Source: Heloderma charlesbogerti
Taxonomy: Eukaryota; Chordata; Lepidosauria; Squamata; Helodermatidae
Direction: 5' to 3'
DNA: 64,000 nucleotides
NCBI GenBank assembly: GCA_026122225.1
Contig: JANEZZ010002065.1
Location: 806,001 to 870,000, forward strand
The notes beneath the pieces are model-generated. The model saw only the letters and a program-made list of their open reading frames with translations. It was not told the origin of the DNA and made no database searches. Below, piece after piece: positions 53,940-64,000 of this stretch (positions within the stretch are counted from its first letter, which is position 1; every line of letters begins with the position of its first letter). Position numbers and translations under genes: made by a program.

Positions 53940-54610
53940 ATGAAACTGCTGGGAGAGATTGTCAGGAGTTTGGGGGTTCAGTCCCACCCATATGCTGATG
54001 ATACCCAACTCCATTTCTCCTTTCCATCTAAACCCAAGGAAGCTGTTCTGGTCCTGAATTTGTGCCTGATGTCAGTAATGGACTGGATGAAGGCAAACAA
54101 ATTGAAGCTTATTCTAGACAAGACAGAGGTGCTTTTGGTCAGTCAAAAGGCAGATCAGGGAATAGAGATTCGACCTGTGCTGGATGGGCTCACACTCCCC
54201 CTAAAGATTCAGGCTTGCGGTTTGGGTGCACTCCTGGACTTGGCCCTGACCTCGATGCCCAGGTCTCAGCAGTGGCCAAGAGTGCGTTGGCTCGTGTACC
54301 AACTGCACCTGCTCCTAAAGATGTCTGATCTGGCCATGGTCATGCACGCATGCCTTAGTTGCATCCCGTTTGGACTACTGTAGCACTGTCTATGTGGGGC
54401 TGCCTTCAAGAACTGTCAGAAATGTCAGCTGGTCCAGAATGCTACAGTTAGACTGTTGACTGAGACCAGTTACTGGGTGCATGTGACTCCCTTCTTACAG
54501 CAGCTTTACTGGTTACCAGCTTGTTTCTGGGCAGGATTCAAAGTGCTGGTCATGACCTATAAAGACCTACATGGCTTGGGACCAGGCTACCAGAAAGACT
54601 GCAGTCATGG
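53940..54610 (+). pseudogene. L2 ORF2 fragment, YADD retained
   Basis: The 147-codon frame (53940-54383) has catalytic YADD at residues 18-21 and ANKLKLILDKTEVLLVSQK. The next part (VHACLSCIPFGLL, then a stop where YCNA would follow) shifts, and a further frame at 54456-54610 has LQQLYWLPACFWAGFKVLVM. Frameshifts and a stop make it non-functional. Confidence 0.85.
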
Positions 54611-54836
54611 TCCCCAGACAAATGCCCATTTGATGTTTGTCAGAAGGAGCTTTCCATATGTACAGAGAGCTCCTACACATGAGGAGTGTAGAGCTGCTCA
54701 TGCAGAGAGTTCTTACACATGAGGAGTGACTCTGATTATCCAAGGTCCCTTCTTGCACATAGGAGCCTTCCACATGTACATCTGTAAGCACAGAGAGCTT
54801 TTTCCAATGTACCTCAAATGGGCATTTGTCTGGGGA
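54611..54836. mobile_element. Palindromic MITE with 25-bp-type inverted ends
   Basis: The left end TCCCCAGACAAATGCCCATT (54611-54630) is the complement of the right end AATGGGCATTTGTCTGGGGA (54817-54836) with no mismatch over 20 bases. Inside are repeated ACACATGAGGAGTG units and AGAGAGCTC motifs that also pair. There is no open frame. It is inserted at the damaged 3' part of the L2. Confidence 0.85.
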
Positions 54837-55474
54837 GTGTGTTGGTGACTGGTGTGCAGCAATGACTATAGCCAGACCAGGGATAGCCTCCATGGCCCCA
54901 CAGCCCCCTCCACATGTACATTCAATGTCTGGAGACAGCCATGTGTACCCCACCACCATATTGAATTAGCAGTAATTGAGTTTCTAAGTGGAGTTAATGG
55001 AATCTCAGGGTGCAGCCTGTGATGGGCTGTTCAAATTATTGTGTGATCTTCTACCTTGAGAGAGTGCCTCTTTGCCTCCATTTATGTTCTGCTTGCATGT
55101 ATCTAAATAAAGCAAATATTTAAGCAGACTTGTTAAAGAGAAGATAGGTCAACTGGAATAAAACTATTTAATATTCAAAAGTTCAAGTGGAATAAAAAGC
55201 GTATTTAGAATCAATGTCTTTTCTCTTTACCAAGAACCATTATCCATTCAAGAGTCAAAACTGCCATAGTAAAGTACAGAAAGTACAGTGCACAAATTAG
55301 GTTAGCTGCTCAATTAGGAAATTGTTAGCTGCTCATGGACAATTTGCTATTTCTCCACACAAAGATTAATTGGTCTGACTAATTCAAAAATTGTTTCTGA
55401 TTTGTGGTGGGGATGGGGGAAGAGAATAGCTTACAAATATGGATAAAACATATATTCAAGCAAGAATCTCCTCT
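54837..55474. other. Unassigned sequence
   Basis: No gene or confident repeat was seen. Confidence 0.45.
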
Positions 55475-55640
55475 ATTTTATTTTATTCATTTATTTTTAA
55501 AATTTATAAACAGCCCTTCATCCACTAGGGATCCCAGGACATTTTAAAAAACAAATCCAATATAAAAAAGGGTACAATTTCATTTTAAAAGGCACACACA
55601 TAAAATAAAGCAACAACTCTTCAACCAGCAAACCAAAGAA
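55475..55640 (-). mobile_element. LINE 3' tail, inverted
   Basis: The inverted A-tail region (TTATTTTATTCATTTATTTT) is followed by AAATTTATAAACAGCCCTTC and CATCCACTAGGGATCCCAGG, the complement of a GGGATCCC...TTTATAAAT type L2/CR1 terminus. Confidence 0.55.
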
Positions 55641-56171
55641 AAATTAATTTTCAAAAATATTTTCCAATGAAACTTTGCTATTTGTCTGCCTCAGACAAAG
55701 CTCTTATAGCAGTGGAATAAAAGTAACTGAAAAGCAGGCTTTACAACAATGCCGTACTAAATTAAATGAAAAGGCATTTCATTGTTACCACTGTTGCTTT
55801 CAGATACTTTTTACATTCTGTTATTAACTTGGTTTATCTTGCTCATAACAATGTTACAAATGTTTGAATGTGTTACATCAATCAATCAGTTTCAGAATCT
55901 CTGGGCAAGGATTACTATGCACTATGTTTATGAAGTGCTGTGCAGACAGAGTTCTTAGCTAATGCCTTAGAAGTTTAATCATGTAACAAAATTATGACAA
56001 TTATGAAAAGGTTTATATAATAACAACAAAATTACTTATCATTAAAATACCATCTCAGTTCTGCTTCTTTCACTGGAGACATATGCAGCATGTGGTACAT
56101 AAGCAAATAATTAATTTTGTAAAAGTTTTCAACTTTAAATTGGGAAGTGTTGATTTCCAAGTTGATTTCTT
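55641..56171. other. AT-rich unassigned sequence
   Basis: No gene or confident repeat was seen. Confidence 0.45.
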
Positions 56172-56179
56172 CTAAGCAA

Positions 56180-56327
56180 GTCTTCTCCAATTTGGTGGCC
56201 TTCAGATGTTTTGGACTACAACTACCAGCATTCCTGACCATTGATCATGCTGGCTGGGGCTTATAGGAGTTGTAGGGGCACTACAACTCCTATAAACTTC
56301 TGGGGGGCACTAGGTTGGGAAGGCTGC
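56180..56327. mobile_element. Foldback hAT-like MITE with 8-bp direct repeat
   Basis: CTAAGCAA lies at 56172-56179 and 56328-56335. The arms CTTCTCCAATTTGGTGGCCT, GGACTACAACTACCAGC and the return GGAGTTGTAGGGGCACTACA, CTAGGTTGGGAAGGCTGC form the foldback. The true outer base of the element may overlap the repeat by a few bases. Confidence 0.75.
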
Positions 56328-56335
56328 CTAAGCAA

Positions 56336-56929
56336 AGAATATCATGCAAAGAAACAGTACCGGAGCTGAGATTGACTCAGCTACGTTCAGAAACTAGGAG
56401 GAATAGACTACAGCCCTGTTCCGTATGCTGTAATGCCCACAGAATGATTCATTTGTCACTGAAAGGGTAATTGCAGCTGTCAATTCTGTCAGTCTTTCAA
56501 ATTCAAGCCATCAAAGCATCTGGATCAGCTCTGACTCTATTAGAGCTGGGAACAATTTGTGCGTAGAGAAAGAAACACAAGAGTAAAACAGAATGGAATG
56601 TAAACAAAAATGAAGTATAAACCAAGAGTGAAAAAGAAAAGAGGACAGAGTATGGCAAAACTTCACAACACTCCAGGAGGAAAGGAAGAATATCATATGA
56701 CACAATTCACAGTGCTCGCTTTGGACTATACACAGACCTAAATAAGATGGTGCTCTTTGTGAACCTAAGGGGACCACCTCCCCTCCCCCTGCAATCTCTA
56801 AAATCACAGGGCTGGAAAGGGTTAGGAGGTCACTGCAACCAATCCTGTAACAAAAAATTGTGACCAGGATACTTGAAAAGTCACCTTTTTCCATACCATC
56901 CTACCCACTCCATCAGATTACAAGGAGAA
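56336..56929. other. Unassigned sequence
   Basis: No gene or confident repeat was seen. Confidence 0.45.
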
Positions 56930-57303
56930 GCCCACTTAGAGTGGAGGCATGGTGGATGGCGACAAGTTATAGGGCCTTCTGAGTGGCTGCACCAAAACTG
57001 TGAAACACCTTGCCCTATGAAGTGTGGATGGCCCCCTCTCTGGCTGTCTTTCACCAGTTGGTTAAAACATTTTTATTCAAGCAAGCTTTTTCCTGGGAAA
57101 TATCTGCTGTTTTATATAACAGTTATTTTTTTCCCCCCTGTGGTCTCTGCATTTGTTGTATTTTAATGTATTTTTATTGTGGTGTTTTATTGTATTCAAA
57201 TGTATCTATTTGATGACATTTTGATTTTAAATTGTTGTAAGTCAGGGCAAGTAATGCACAGTCACCAGAAGGGCAAGACAGAAATCTTTATATAAATAAA
57301 TAA
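56930..57303 (+). mobile_element. L2-clade LINE 3' end
   Basis: TTATAGGGCCTTCTGAGTGG, CTGCACCAAAACTGTGAAAC and CTGTCTTTCACCAGTTGGTT are the end of an L2-type ORF2, followed by a T-rich UTR and a (TAAA)n tail at 57290-57303. Confidence 0.7.
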
Positions 57304-57500
57304 ATATGTATAAAAACATACATAAAATTCAGCAAATGCACAGTATCTGTTTTGTGTAGGATGGGGGAGCAACCTCCAGGGGTTGAATGCCACATTGTAC
57401 CCCACTCTCGCCACTGCCAAAATTGTTCCCAAATTAGCTGCTGCTGCAGAGAATATGCGCCTTGTTTACTTGCAAAATCTGTAGGTTTTGTGCCATCATG

Positions 57501-57720
57501 CAATGGAAGCTGGTGGCTCTAATTTCAGTGGGGCTGTGAATCCATTCCAGGTTTTAGTCAGAACCAGCTAGAACTCTAAAGGAGCTTTCCAAGATGTCAA
57601 ACCTATTTGAGGCATAAGGTTCAGCACCTTGGATAGCTCCTTTAGAGTTTTGGCTGCTTCCGACTAAAACCCAGAATGGATTTATAGCCCCACCAGAATC
57701 AGAGCCACCAGCCTGTATTG
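57501..57720. mobile_element. CAGTGGAGGC palindromic hAT MITE, copy 3
   Basis: It starts CAATGGAAGCTGGTGGCTCT and ends CCACCAGCCTGTATTG. The flanks CCATCATG (57493-57500) and CCATAGTT (57721-57728) match at 5 of 8. The body shares TTAGTCAGAACCAGC and its complement with copies at 37500 and 41123. Confidence 0.82.
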
Positions 57721-57728
57721 CCATAGTT

Positions 57729-59545
57729 GCAAATTCAGCCGTGGCAGCAGAGGAAGGGGGATGCAAAAACAGCCATGGGGGACCACATGTGCCTCTGGGA
57801 CACATGTAGCCCACACCTGGTGTAGAAGAATGTATAAATCATGTGTTAAGCACTATCAAAGCAAACTTGCTCCCTTCCTAGCATGTACTGTCATCACACA
57901 GGGCTCGCTGTTTCTCATTCCTCCAACTAAGTTGCTGTGAAAACGCTGTTCTATCCTTCCACCAACAAGCAAATCCATGGCAGCATAGCTGCCATGAAAA
58001 GACTGATTTCTGTGCAAAAACCATGAGCTTATAGTGACTCACCTTGCAGATAGGGCAATTTCCCCCAGCCTGGTGTGGAGTGATGTGGAGAAAGTTACTC
58101 AATTGACACGGTGAGCTGCTCACTGAACAGTCAGAACAAATGCCCTAGCCATCGGATTTTTAAAACTGGCAGTCATAGCTCTGATGATGATCTTTTAACC
58201 TTCTCATTACTTCACAACCTAAGGAACTGTGGCAAATGATTCTACATCCATCTGTTCAAAAGAGGTGGAACTAAGTGATTCTTGGTCATTAGTAACTTCC
58301 AGACATCGGCTAGATAAAGACTAATGACATTTTATCTCAGTTAGATATATCGCCTGCATAATTCTGCTATGCTGCTGCAAGAAGGCCAATGGAGTGGTGA
58401 GTGAAAGCTATTTAAATGTCGAAGGATTTACAAATAATGTAATTTGTGCAAAGCTTGTACAAATAAAGGTCATGACCTTTCCATATTAGCTGCACTGTGA
58501 GGAGATTTATCCAGACATAGAAATATGATTTCTTCTGTGAGACTGAAAAAAATAACGTAAAGATCATATGGATACGATGAAAGTGGAAGGTTATAACTAC
58601 TCAGAACCAAAATGACATTTTGCAGGAAAGTGAGTCCTGGCTTTCCAAGATCAGCTTCTTCATTTATTTCTCACACTCCTACTGAGTTTTTACATCTTAG
58701 TGAATCCTGACTAAATATAGCATCCTTTTCTGGTGATTTTAAAACTCTTTCATATTCAGAAATGGGACATTAGCCTCAACATGCAAAGGGTTTGCACTTA
58801 ATTCAGCAAAAGGCAAAGCAAATTATTTGCGTAACCCATGCATGGTTCAAAATAAAGACTTGGAGGAGCCTAATACTACAGGGATCAGTGATGTACAGAA
58901 ATAATAATTAGGTTGCCACATAGAGGCTGGAAATCCAGTTATTATGACTTGCCTGGATAAAAATGCTGGTAGCAGAGACAGGTTTCCAAACCAGAACTAA
59001 AAATGGGAATTGATAGAGACGGTAGTACCTACTGAACTTGGTTCTAGTTGGGCAAAAGAGAATGGTGCTATGTCCCAATAGTTGGGGAGGGGAGGGGAAT
59101 TTGCCACCTCTCCCTTTCACAGGGAAGGAAGCCAGGGCAGGGATCATCCCCAGAGTGGGAGAAGCTGGCCAATTAGGAGCAGGCCTCAAGTAGGACTTAG
59201 AAGCCTGGGCCACTCCCTAAAATGGTGAGGCAACCCAACCCACCTGCCCAAGTGGTAAAGGAACACCAGACACTGGTTCATAGGACTAATGCAGAATGGC
59301 AGCTCTCCTTGAGCTATGGCAGTGGCACTGGCATCTCACCTAGGGCCTTTACAGTCATGGTGCCAGGCAACTGTCAGGGACCCCTCCACACACCTGCTCT
59401 GTGTGCTGGCCAGGACAAGTGCCAACAGGCAGGAGCCTCATTTGGCACTCAAAGCCAGGGTGCTGTCACCCTTTTCAAGTTGACAGTGGGAGCAGCACCT
59501 CCCAGTCCTATCCTGAAGATCAGGATCCTCCACTGTATAACAAAA
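57729..59545. other. Unassigned sequence
   Basis: No gene or confident repeat was seen. A 147-codon frame at 59222-59665 shows no domain. Confidence 0.45.
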
Positions 59546-59572
59546 TTCAATACAATACAATACAATACAGTG
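59546..59572. repeat. (AATAC)n microsatellite
   Basis: About five AATAC units. Confidence 0.9.
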
Positions 59573-59971
59573 TGTGGGGAGCTGCAACCCTCTGCCACTA
59601 GTTTCCATTCTGTGGAGGAAAGGACAACGCTGGATTCAAACCATGGCCTAATTTGGGGAAATTAAAGATGTACTTTTGTATATGTACTAGAATGCATCTT
59701 GATGAGACTGGCTATTCTAGCGAAAGTAGATAACTCTACATTTTGCTGTTTGAGACCTGCAAAAAAGGAGTATAGAAAGCAGTGCAGACCCATGATCCAG
59801 AATCACACTCTGCCCTGTAAGAATCTTTCGTACTCCAGAACTGTAAAAATATTATCATCCTGGGAGATTAATCTGTTGAAAGGCTTTAGCACTATGCAGG
59901 CATTCAGCCTGCTCACGTAAGGACTAAAAGTGTGGGGGGGGTAGATGCATATGTATGTCCCTGACCCCAAC

Positions 59972-60393
59972 TAGGGATATATGAGAAATTTGTTTCAGTT
60001 GGGTTTTGATCAGGATTTGCCCAGTTTGCACCTTCTAGACTGAACATAGACTTGGATGCAACCTGTGGCCGAAGTCCGTCTATTTCTGAGATTGCAATGT
60101 GATTTGTGGACCACAAAAAGGTGCATGAAAAAAAATGTGTACATTTGAAAAATGTGCATTAAAATGTGTACTTTTGAAAAATGCACAGAAATACACTTTA
60201 ATGAATAGGAGTAGAATGTGTACAGTTAAAAATGTATAAGTTTGGAAAAATATGCACAAAAACATGCACAGATTTTCATACAAAAAGAAAAAACAAAGTG
60301 CGCAATCTGATATGGACACGACTTGGAACGAGCTTTGAGGTGGAATTCAGAGAAGCTCAGTAAGCTTAAGTTTTGCTGATTCACACATCCCTA
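59972..60393. mobile_element. hAT-like MITE (TAGGGATA ... ACATCCCTA)
   Basis: It starts TAGGGATATATGAGAAATTT and ends CACACATCCCTA. CCAAC lies directly on both sides (59967-59971, 60394-60398), but the full 8-mers do not match. The body has repeated GTGTACTTTTGAAAAATG-like units at 60140-60190. It shares its start with 13264-13598. Confidence 0.62.
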
Positions 60394-60452
60394 CCAACAT
60401 CATCCCTGTCTCCCCACTCTTCCTGTGTTGAGGAAGAAGATCTAAAGGGGAC

Positions 60453-61053
60453 TAGGGATGGAGGAGAATTTCTCCCTGAAACTTCGGGGGGGCCAAGTGC
60501 CAACGTGTTCGGCCCCCCGAAGTAGTTTCGGGGAGAAATTCTCCGCACACCCCCCTGCCCCCGCACCCCCCCCCCGGGACGGGACTTACCTTTCCCGAAT
60601 GTCCCTCCCGGCAGCGGGTCCTGGCGGCGGTTCGTCAGGTCTTTGACAGGGGCAGAGGCGGCAGCCGGTCTTTTGACCGGCTGCCGCCGCCGCCATTCCA
60701 ATAAAAGTTTAAAAAAAACCGCCCCCGTGATAGGCTACGTGACGATTAACGTAGCCTATCACAGCTAGATTTGCAAAGTCAGCCGTGATAGGCTACGTAA
60801 ATCGTCACGTAGCCTATCACGGGGGCATTCTTTTTTTTAACTTTTTATTTCGCGGCCGGGCGAGGCGAGGCGCCTCCTCCCCGGCCTGAATTTCAGCCAG
60901 GCGAGGCGGGAAGCCTCCCCACCGGCCTGAATTTCGGCCGGGCGAGGCAGGAAGCCTCCCCCCCCGGCATGAACTTTGGGGGAGCAGCGAAGCACCTCCC
61001 CCCCACCGTGAAGCAAGCTGCGAGACCAGGTAAGTGGCTTTCGTGCACTCCTA
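60453..61053 (-). mobile_element. GC-rich hairpin hAT-like MITE, copy 3
   Basis: The 601-bp element has perfect 8-bp duplications, AAGGGGAC, at 60445-60452 and 61054-61061. It is inverted relative to copy 1, with TAGGGATGGAGGAGAATTTC on the left and CTTTCGTGCACTCCTA on the right. Hairpins lie at 60460-60555 (terminal), 60660-60685 (perfect 11-nt arms), 60727-60762 and 60785-60820 (perfect 14-nt arms GTGATAGGCTACGT). Tandem GGCCTGAATTTCGGCCGGGC-like units lie at 60850-60990. Outward donors are GGTAAGT at 61029-61035 and, on minus, 60584-60590. Confidence 0.88.
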
Positions 61054-61267
61054 AAGGGGACATCTACTTGGGTTCATTTGGATGCAAGTAGAAGCCTTCC
61101 CATGATTGTTGTTCAGTCATTTCCAACTCTTCGTGACCCCATGGACCATAACACGCCAGGCCTTCCTGTCCTCCGCTCTCTCCCGGAGTGTGCTCAAGTC
61201 CATATTCATTGCATCAGTGATGCTATCTAGCCATCTCATCCTCTGCCGTCCACTTCTCCTTTTGCCA

Positions 61268-62218
61268 TCAATCTTTCCCAGCATCAGGGTCTTTTTCCAG
61301 TGACTTTTCTCTTTGCATTAGGTGGCCAAAATATTTGAGCTTCAGCTTCACTATCTGTCTTTCCAATGAGCACTCAGGGTTGATTTCCTTTAGGACTGAC
61401 TGATTGGACCTCCTTGCAGTCCAGGGGACTCGTAAGAGTCTTCTCCAGCACCACAGTTCAAAAGCATCAATTCTTCGGTGCTCAGTCTTCCTTATAGTCC
61501 AGCTCTCACAGCCATATGTTGCTACTGGGAAAACCATAGCTTTGATTATACGAACCTTTGTCGGCAAGGTGATGTCTCTGCTTCTTACTATGCTGTCTAG
61601 GTTTGCCATAGCTTTCCTCCCAAGGAGCAAACATCTTTTAATTTCATGGCTACAGTCAACATCTGCGGTGATCTTGGAGCCCAAGAAAGTAAAATCTGTC
61701 ACTGCTTCCATTTCTTCCCCTTCTATATGCCAGGACGTGATGGGGCCAGATGCCATGATCTTCGTTTTTTTAATGTTGAGTTTCAAACCAGCTTTTGCAC
61801 TCTCCACTTTCACCCTCAACAAGAGGCTCTTTAGATCCTCTTCGCTTTCTGCCATTAGGGTGGTATTGTCTGCGTATCTGAGGTTGTTGATAATTCTCCC
61901 AGCAATCTTAATTCCAACCTGTGATTCATCCAACTCGGCGTTTCTCATGATGTACTCTGCATATAAATTAAATAAGCAGGGCGACAATATGCAGCCTTGT
62001 TGCACTCCTTTCCCAATTTTGAACCAATCAGTTATTCCATGTCTGGTTCTTACTGTTGCTTCTTGGCCCGCATACAGGTTTCTCAGGAGACAGGCAAGGT
62101 GGTCTGGTACTCCTATCTCTTTCAGAATTTGCCACAGTTTGTTGTGATTCACACCATCAAAGGCTTTAGCGTAGTCAATGAAGCAGGATTTTAAATAGCT
62201 CAGCTGGAATACTGTCAT
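61268..62218 (-). pseudogene. Bov-B copy 4, RT and C-terminal fragment
   Basis: The 316-codon frame has motif A FIDYAKAFD, motif B QQGCILSP (R to Q), catalytic YADN instead of YADD (residues around RYADNTTL) and the C-terminal CESWTIRK and WCWRRLLRVPW blocks. It ends early at PDAGKD. The changed catalytic aspartate would disable the RT. The Met start lies in the deletion junction and has no meaning. Confidence 0.9.
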
Positions 62219-62265
62219 CTCCGCTAGCTTTGTTGTTACTAATGCTTCCTAAGGCCCACTTGACT

Positions 62266-62784
62266 TCACTCGATGTCTGGCTCAAGTTCAGTGACCACAC
62301 TATCATGGCTATCAGGGACATGAAGATCTTTCCTGTATAGTTCTTCTGTGTATTCTTTCCACCTCTCCTTAATCTCATCTGCTTCTGTTAGGTCCCTGCC
62401 TTCTTTGTCCTTTATCATGCCCATCTTTGCACAAAACGTTCCCTTGAGATCTCCGATTTTCTTGAAAAGATCTCTAGTCTTTCCCATTTTATTGTTTTCT
62501 TCAATTTCTTTGCATTGTTCATTTAAGAAGGCCTTCTTGTCTCTGCTTGCTATTCTCTGGAACTCTGCATTCAGTTGGGTATATCTTCCCCTTTCTCCCT
62601 TGCTTTTCTCTTCCCTTCTTTCCTCAGCTACTTGTAAAGCCTCATCAGATAGCCACTTGGCTTTCTTGCATTTCTTTTTCTTTGGGATGGATTGAGTTGC
62701 TGCCGCCTGAACAATGTTATGGACCTCCGTCCATAGTTCCTCAGGCACTCTGTCTAATCCCTTAAATCTATTCCTCACCTCCAC
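62266..62784 (-). pseudogene. Bov-B copy 4, linker region fragment
   Basis: The 172-codon frame matches the linker part of copy 2: KKKKCKKAKWLSDEALQVAE, FKKIGDLKGTFCAKMG, KDKEGRDLTEADEIKERWKE, then EELYRKDLHVPDSHDSVVTE. The last part is the segment that is deleted in copy 2. Confidence 0.88.
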
Positions 62785-62985
62785 TGTATATTCATAAGGG
62801 ATATAATTGAGGTTTAGAGGTTTTCCCTACGTTCTTCAATTTAAGCCAAAATTTTGCGATAAGAAGCTCATGATCTGAGCCACAGTCAGCTCCAGGTCTT
62901 GTTTTGACTGACTGTATAGAGCTTCTCCATCTTTGGTTGCAAAGTACATAATCAATCTGATTTTGTTTGATTAATTTCCATGATT

Positions 62986-63092
62986 AGGTTGTTTTAACTG
63001 TGTACTATTTTTATTCTGTTATCATGTGATCTGCCCAGGGAGCTTTTTGTTATTGGGAGGACTAAAAATATATATTAATAAATAGAAAAAGT
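62986..63092 (+). mobile_element. LINE 3' tail (L2-like)
   Basis: TGTTTTAACTGTGTACTATT, GATCTGCCCAGGGAGCTTTT and TTATTGGGAGGACTAAAAAT with an ATTAATAAATAG tail match the L2/CR1-like terminal block of 37920-37985. Bov-B copy 4 seems to have landed in its T-rich UTR. Confidence 0.6.
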
Positions 63093-64000
63093 GAATCCCT
63101 CTTTGTTAAGATTCCCAATTGCATAGAGGCTTCTTCTCTCGTTCAAGCAGATCCCATTCAGACCTCCCTGATCAGTGTGGGAAGGTTGAGGACTTGAGGG
63201 GATGGGGACATTGGGGATGGGTCTTGCATGCATGCCCATGTCCCCTCCCCACTTTTAGCCCTCATGTGAATGGGGTGAATGCTTATATAGGGCTTATGGT
63301 CTGGAGGACTTGCTGGAAGATGACTTGTAGCCCCCTGGAACCAAACACCATAGAGAAACTGCCAGTGTCAAGGGACCTTGAGGTGGATCAGGGAGAAGAT
63401 GGCCATCGATCCTTCCCCTCAATACATTGGCCGACTCTCAGAGGCAAATGCCCAGTGGCCACCTATCCCCAGGGAGCACAAGTGACTAAAAGTTTAGGCT
63501 TGACTGACTGCTAGACACAGAAGTGCTCACCTGAAGAATAAGGACTCCATATGAGGAAAGGTGTATTTGCAGGGAAGGCTCTGCTCATGAGTAGACCATT
63601 TTGCAGGTGGTGCTGATGGCCTGCAGCTGTGCTCCAAGTAGGCTCTGAAGGTTGAGGCGTAAAGGCATTCAGTTCTACACACCGAGTATTAGAACAATGT
63701 CTGTGCGTCAGCTTCCAGAGCACTGTTTTGTATTACCCTGATAACCTAGCTCTTCTCTGGAACTTTGTTTGGACTGCCTACTGACCTTGCCTTGACTAAT
63801 GCCTTGACCTCTGTCCTTGCACCACTGCACGTAGGACACATATATGTCAATAAGAGTGTATTATTGTGAGTTATACCTTACTCTTCCATAGGCCCCTGAT
63901 ATAGCTGCCAGAGAACCCTTGTTCTTGTTGAATGGTTAATGCCTGGTGTGTCTTTCCTGAGGGTATCAAAGAGAATAGTAAAAAAAGAAATCATACGGTG
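63093..64000. other. Unassigned sequence
   Basis: No gene or confident repeat was seen. A 131-codon frame at 63119-63514 shows no domain. Confidence 0.45.

Larger units (their letters stand above)
53230..54610 (+). mobile_element. L2-clade LINE with two nested insertions
   Basis: The L2 ORF2 is read at 53280-53502 (RT motif [17 protein letters not shown], then motif B region CCCTCAGGGTTCCAT). It is interrupted by a Sauria-type SINE (53516-53860) and by an inverted LINE tail (about 53874-53935), and continues at 53940-54610. Both insertions fall inside the LFNIY codons of the same RT segment. The 3' part is lost where a MITE begins at 54611. Confidence 0.87.
61108..62977 (-). mobile_element. 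Bov-B (RTE) LINE, copy 4, internally deleted
   Basis: The 3' end is at the left (TTGTTGTTCAGTCA near 61108). CCATGATT at 61100-61107 and 62978-62985 may be an 8-bp duplication. Bov-B similarity stops near 62965, leaving about 12 bp of filler. About 330 bp of the RT fingers region, present in copy 2 at about 42937-43268, is missing at 62187. The element keeps a GATGTCTGGCTCAAGTTCAG segment near 62271 that copy 2 lost. Confidence 0.9.

Noticed and set aside
59222..59665. 147-codon open frame on plus
   Set aside because: It has no domain and runs into a microsatellite.

Overview
The window reads as nuclear, non-coding DNA of a squamate reptile, most likely a lizard. Four copies of a Bov-B (RTE-clade) LINE, two Sauria-type SINEs, several L2-clade and CR1-clade LINE fragments and many short palindromic DNA-transposon remnants occur together, and this mix is typical of squamates. 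No host protein-coding exon, functional tRNA or rRNA gene, CRISPR array, origin or bacterial-type operon could be supported. Every long open frame that shows recognisable protein similarity is retrotransposon sequence. All identifications are from reading and memory of families, with no database search.

Layout. 1-12 kb: an L2 3' end interrupted by a 705-bp GC-rich hAT-like MITE, CR1 and LINE tails, foldback elements, a 5'-truncated Bov-B with an 11-bp target duplication (6.4-7.9 kb), and an old repeat carrying a second hAT-like MITE (10.1-11.2 kb). 12-26 kb: hairpin-rich sequence, another hAT-like MITE, an L2 RT fragment (14.5-15.6 kb), a minisatellite (19.7 kb), a SINE carrying a near-perfect 31-bp inverted duplication (22.0 kb), a 5S-like fragment and a CR1 3' UTR. 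26-41 kb: tandem repeats, TTA/TAA-flanked palindromic MITEs, a CAG...CTG palindromic hAT MITE family and a CR1 with RT remnants (38.8-40.3 kb). 41-54 kb: a near full-length Bov-B with a 12-bp target duplication, two Sauria-type SINEs, other SINEs, a second GC-rich MITE copy, a third Bov-B and an L2 interrupted by two insertions. 54-64 kb: palindromic MITEs, L2 tails, the third GC-rich MITE copy with a perfect 8-bp target duplication, and a fourth Bov-B with an internal deletion.

How the parts relate. The autonomous elements here are all decayed. The Sauria-type SINEs are thought to use Bov-B machinery, and some tRNA-head SINEs end in L2- or CR1-like tails. Many insertions are nested, so relative ages can be ordered from exact target-site duplications.

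The best lead for something under-described is a GC-rich, CpG-rich MITE family (432-1136, about 50820-51361, 60453-61053). It is built almost entirely from successive hairpins, makes 8-bp duplications, and has a splice-donor-like GGTAAG facing outward at five of the five ends where the terminus can be located. I see no evidence for a new multi-gene system.
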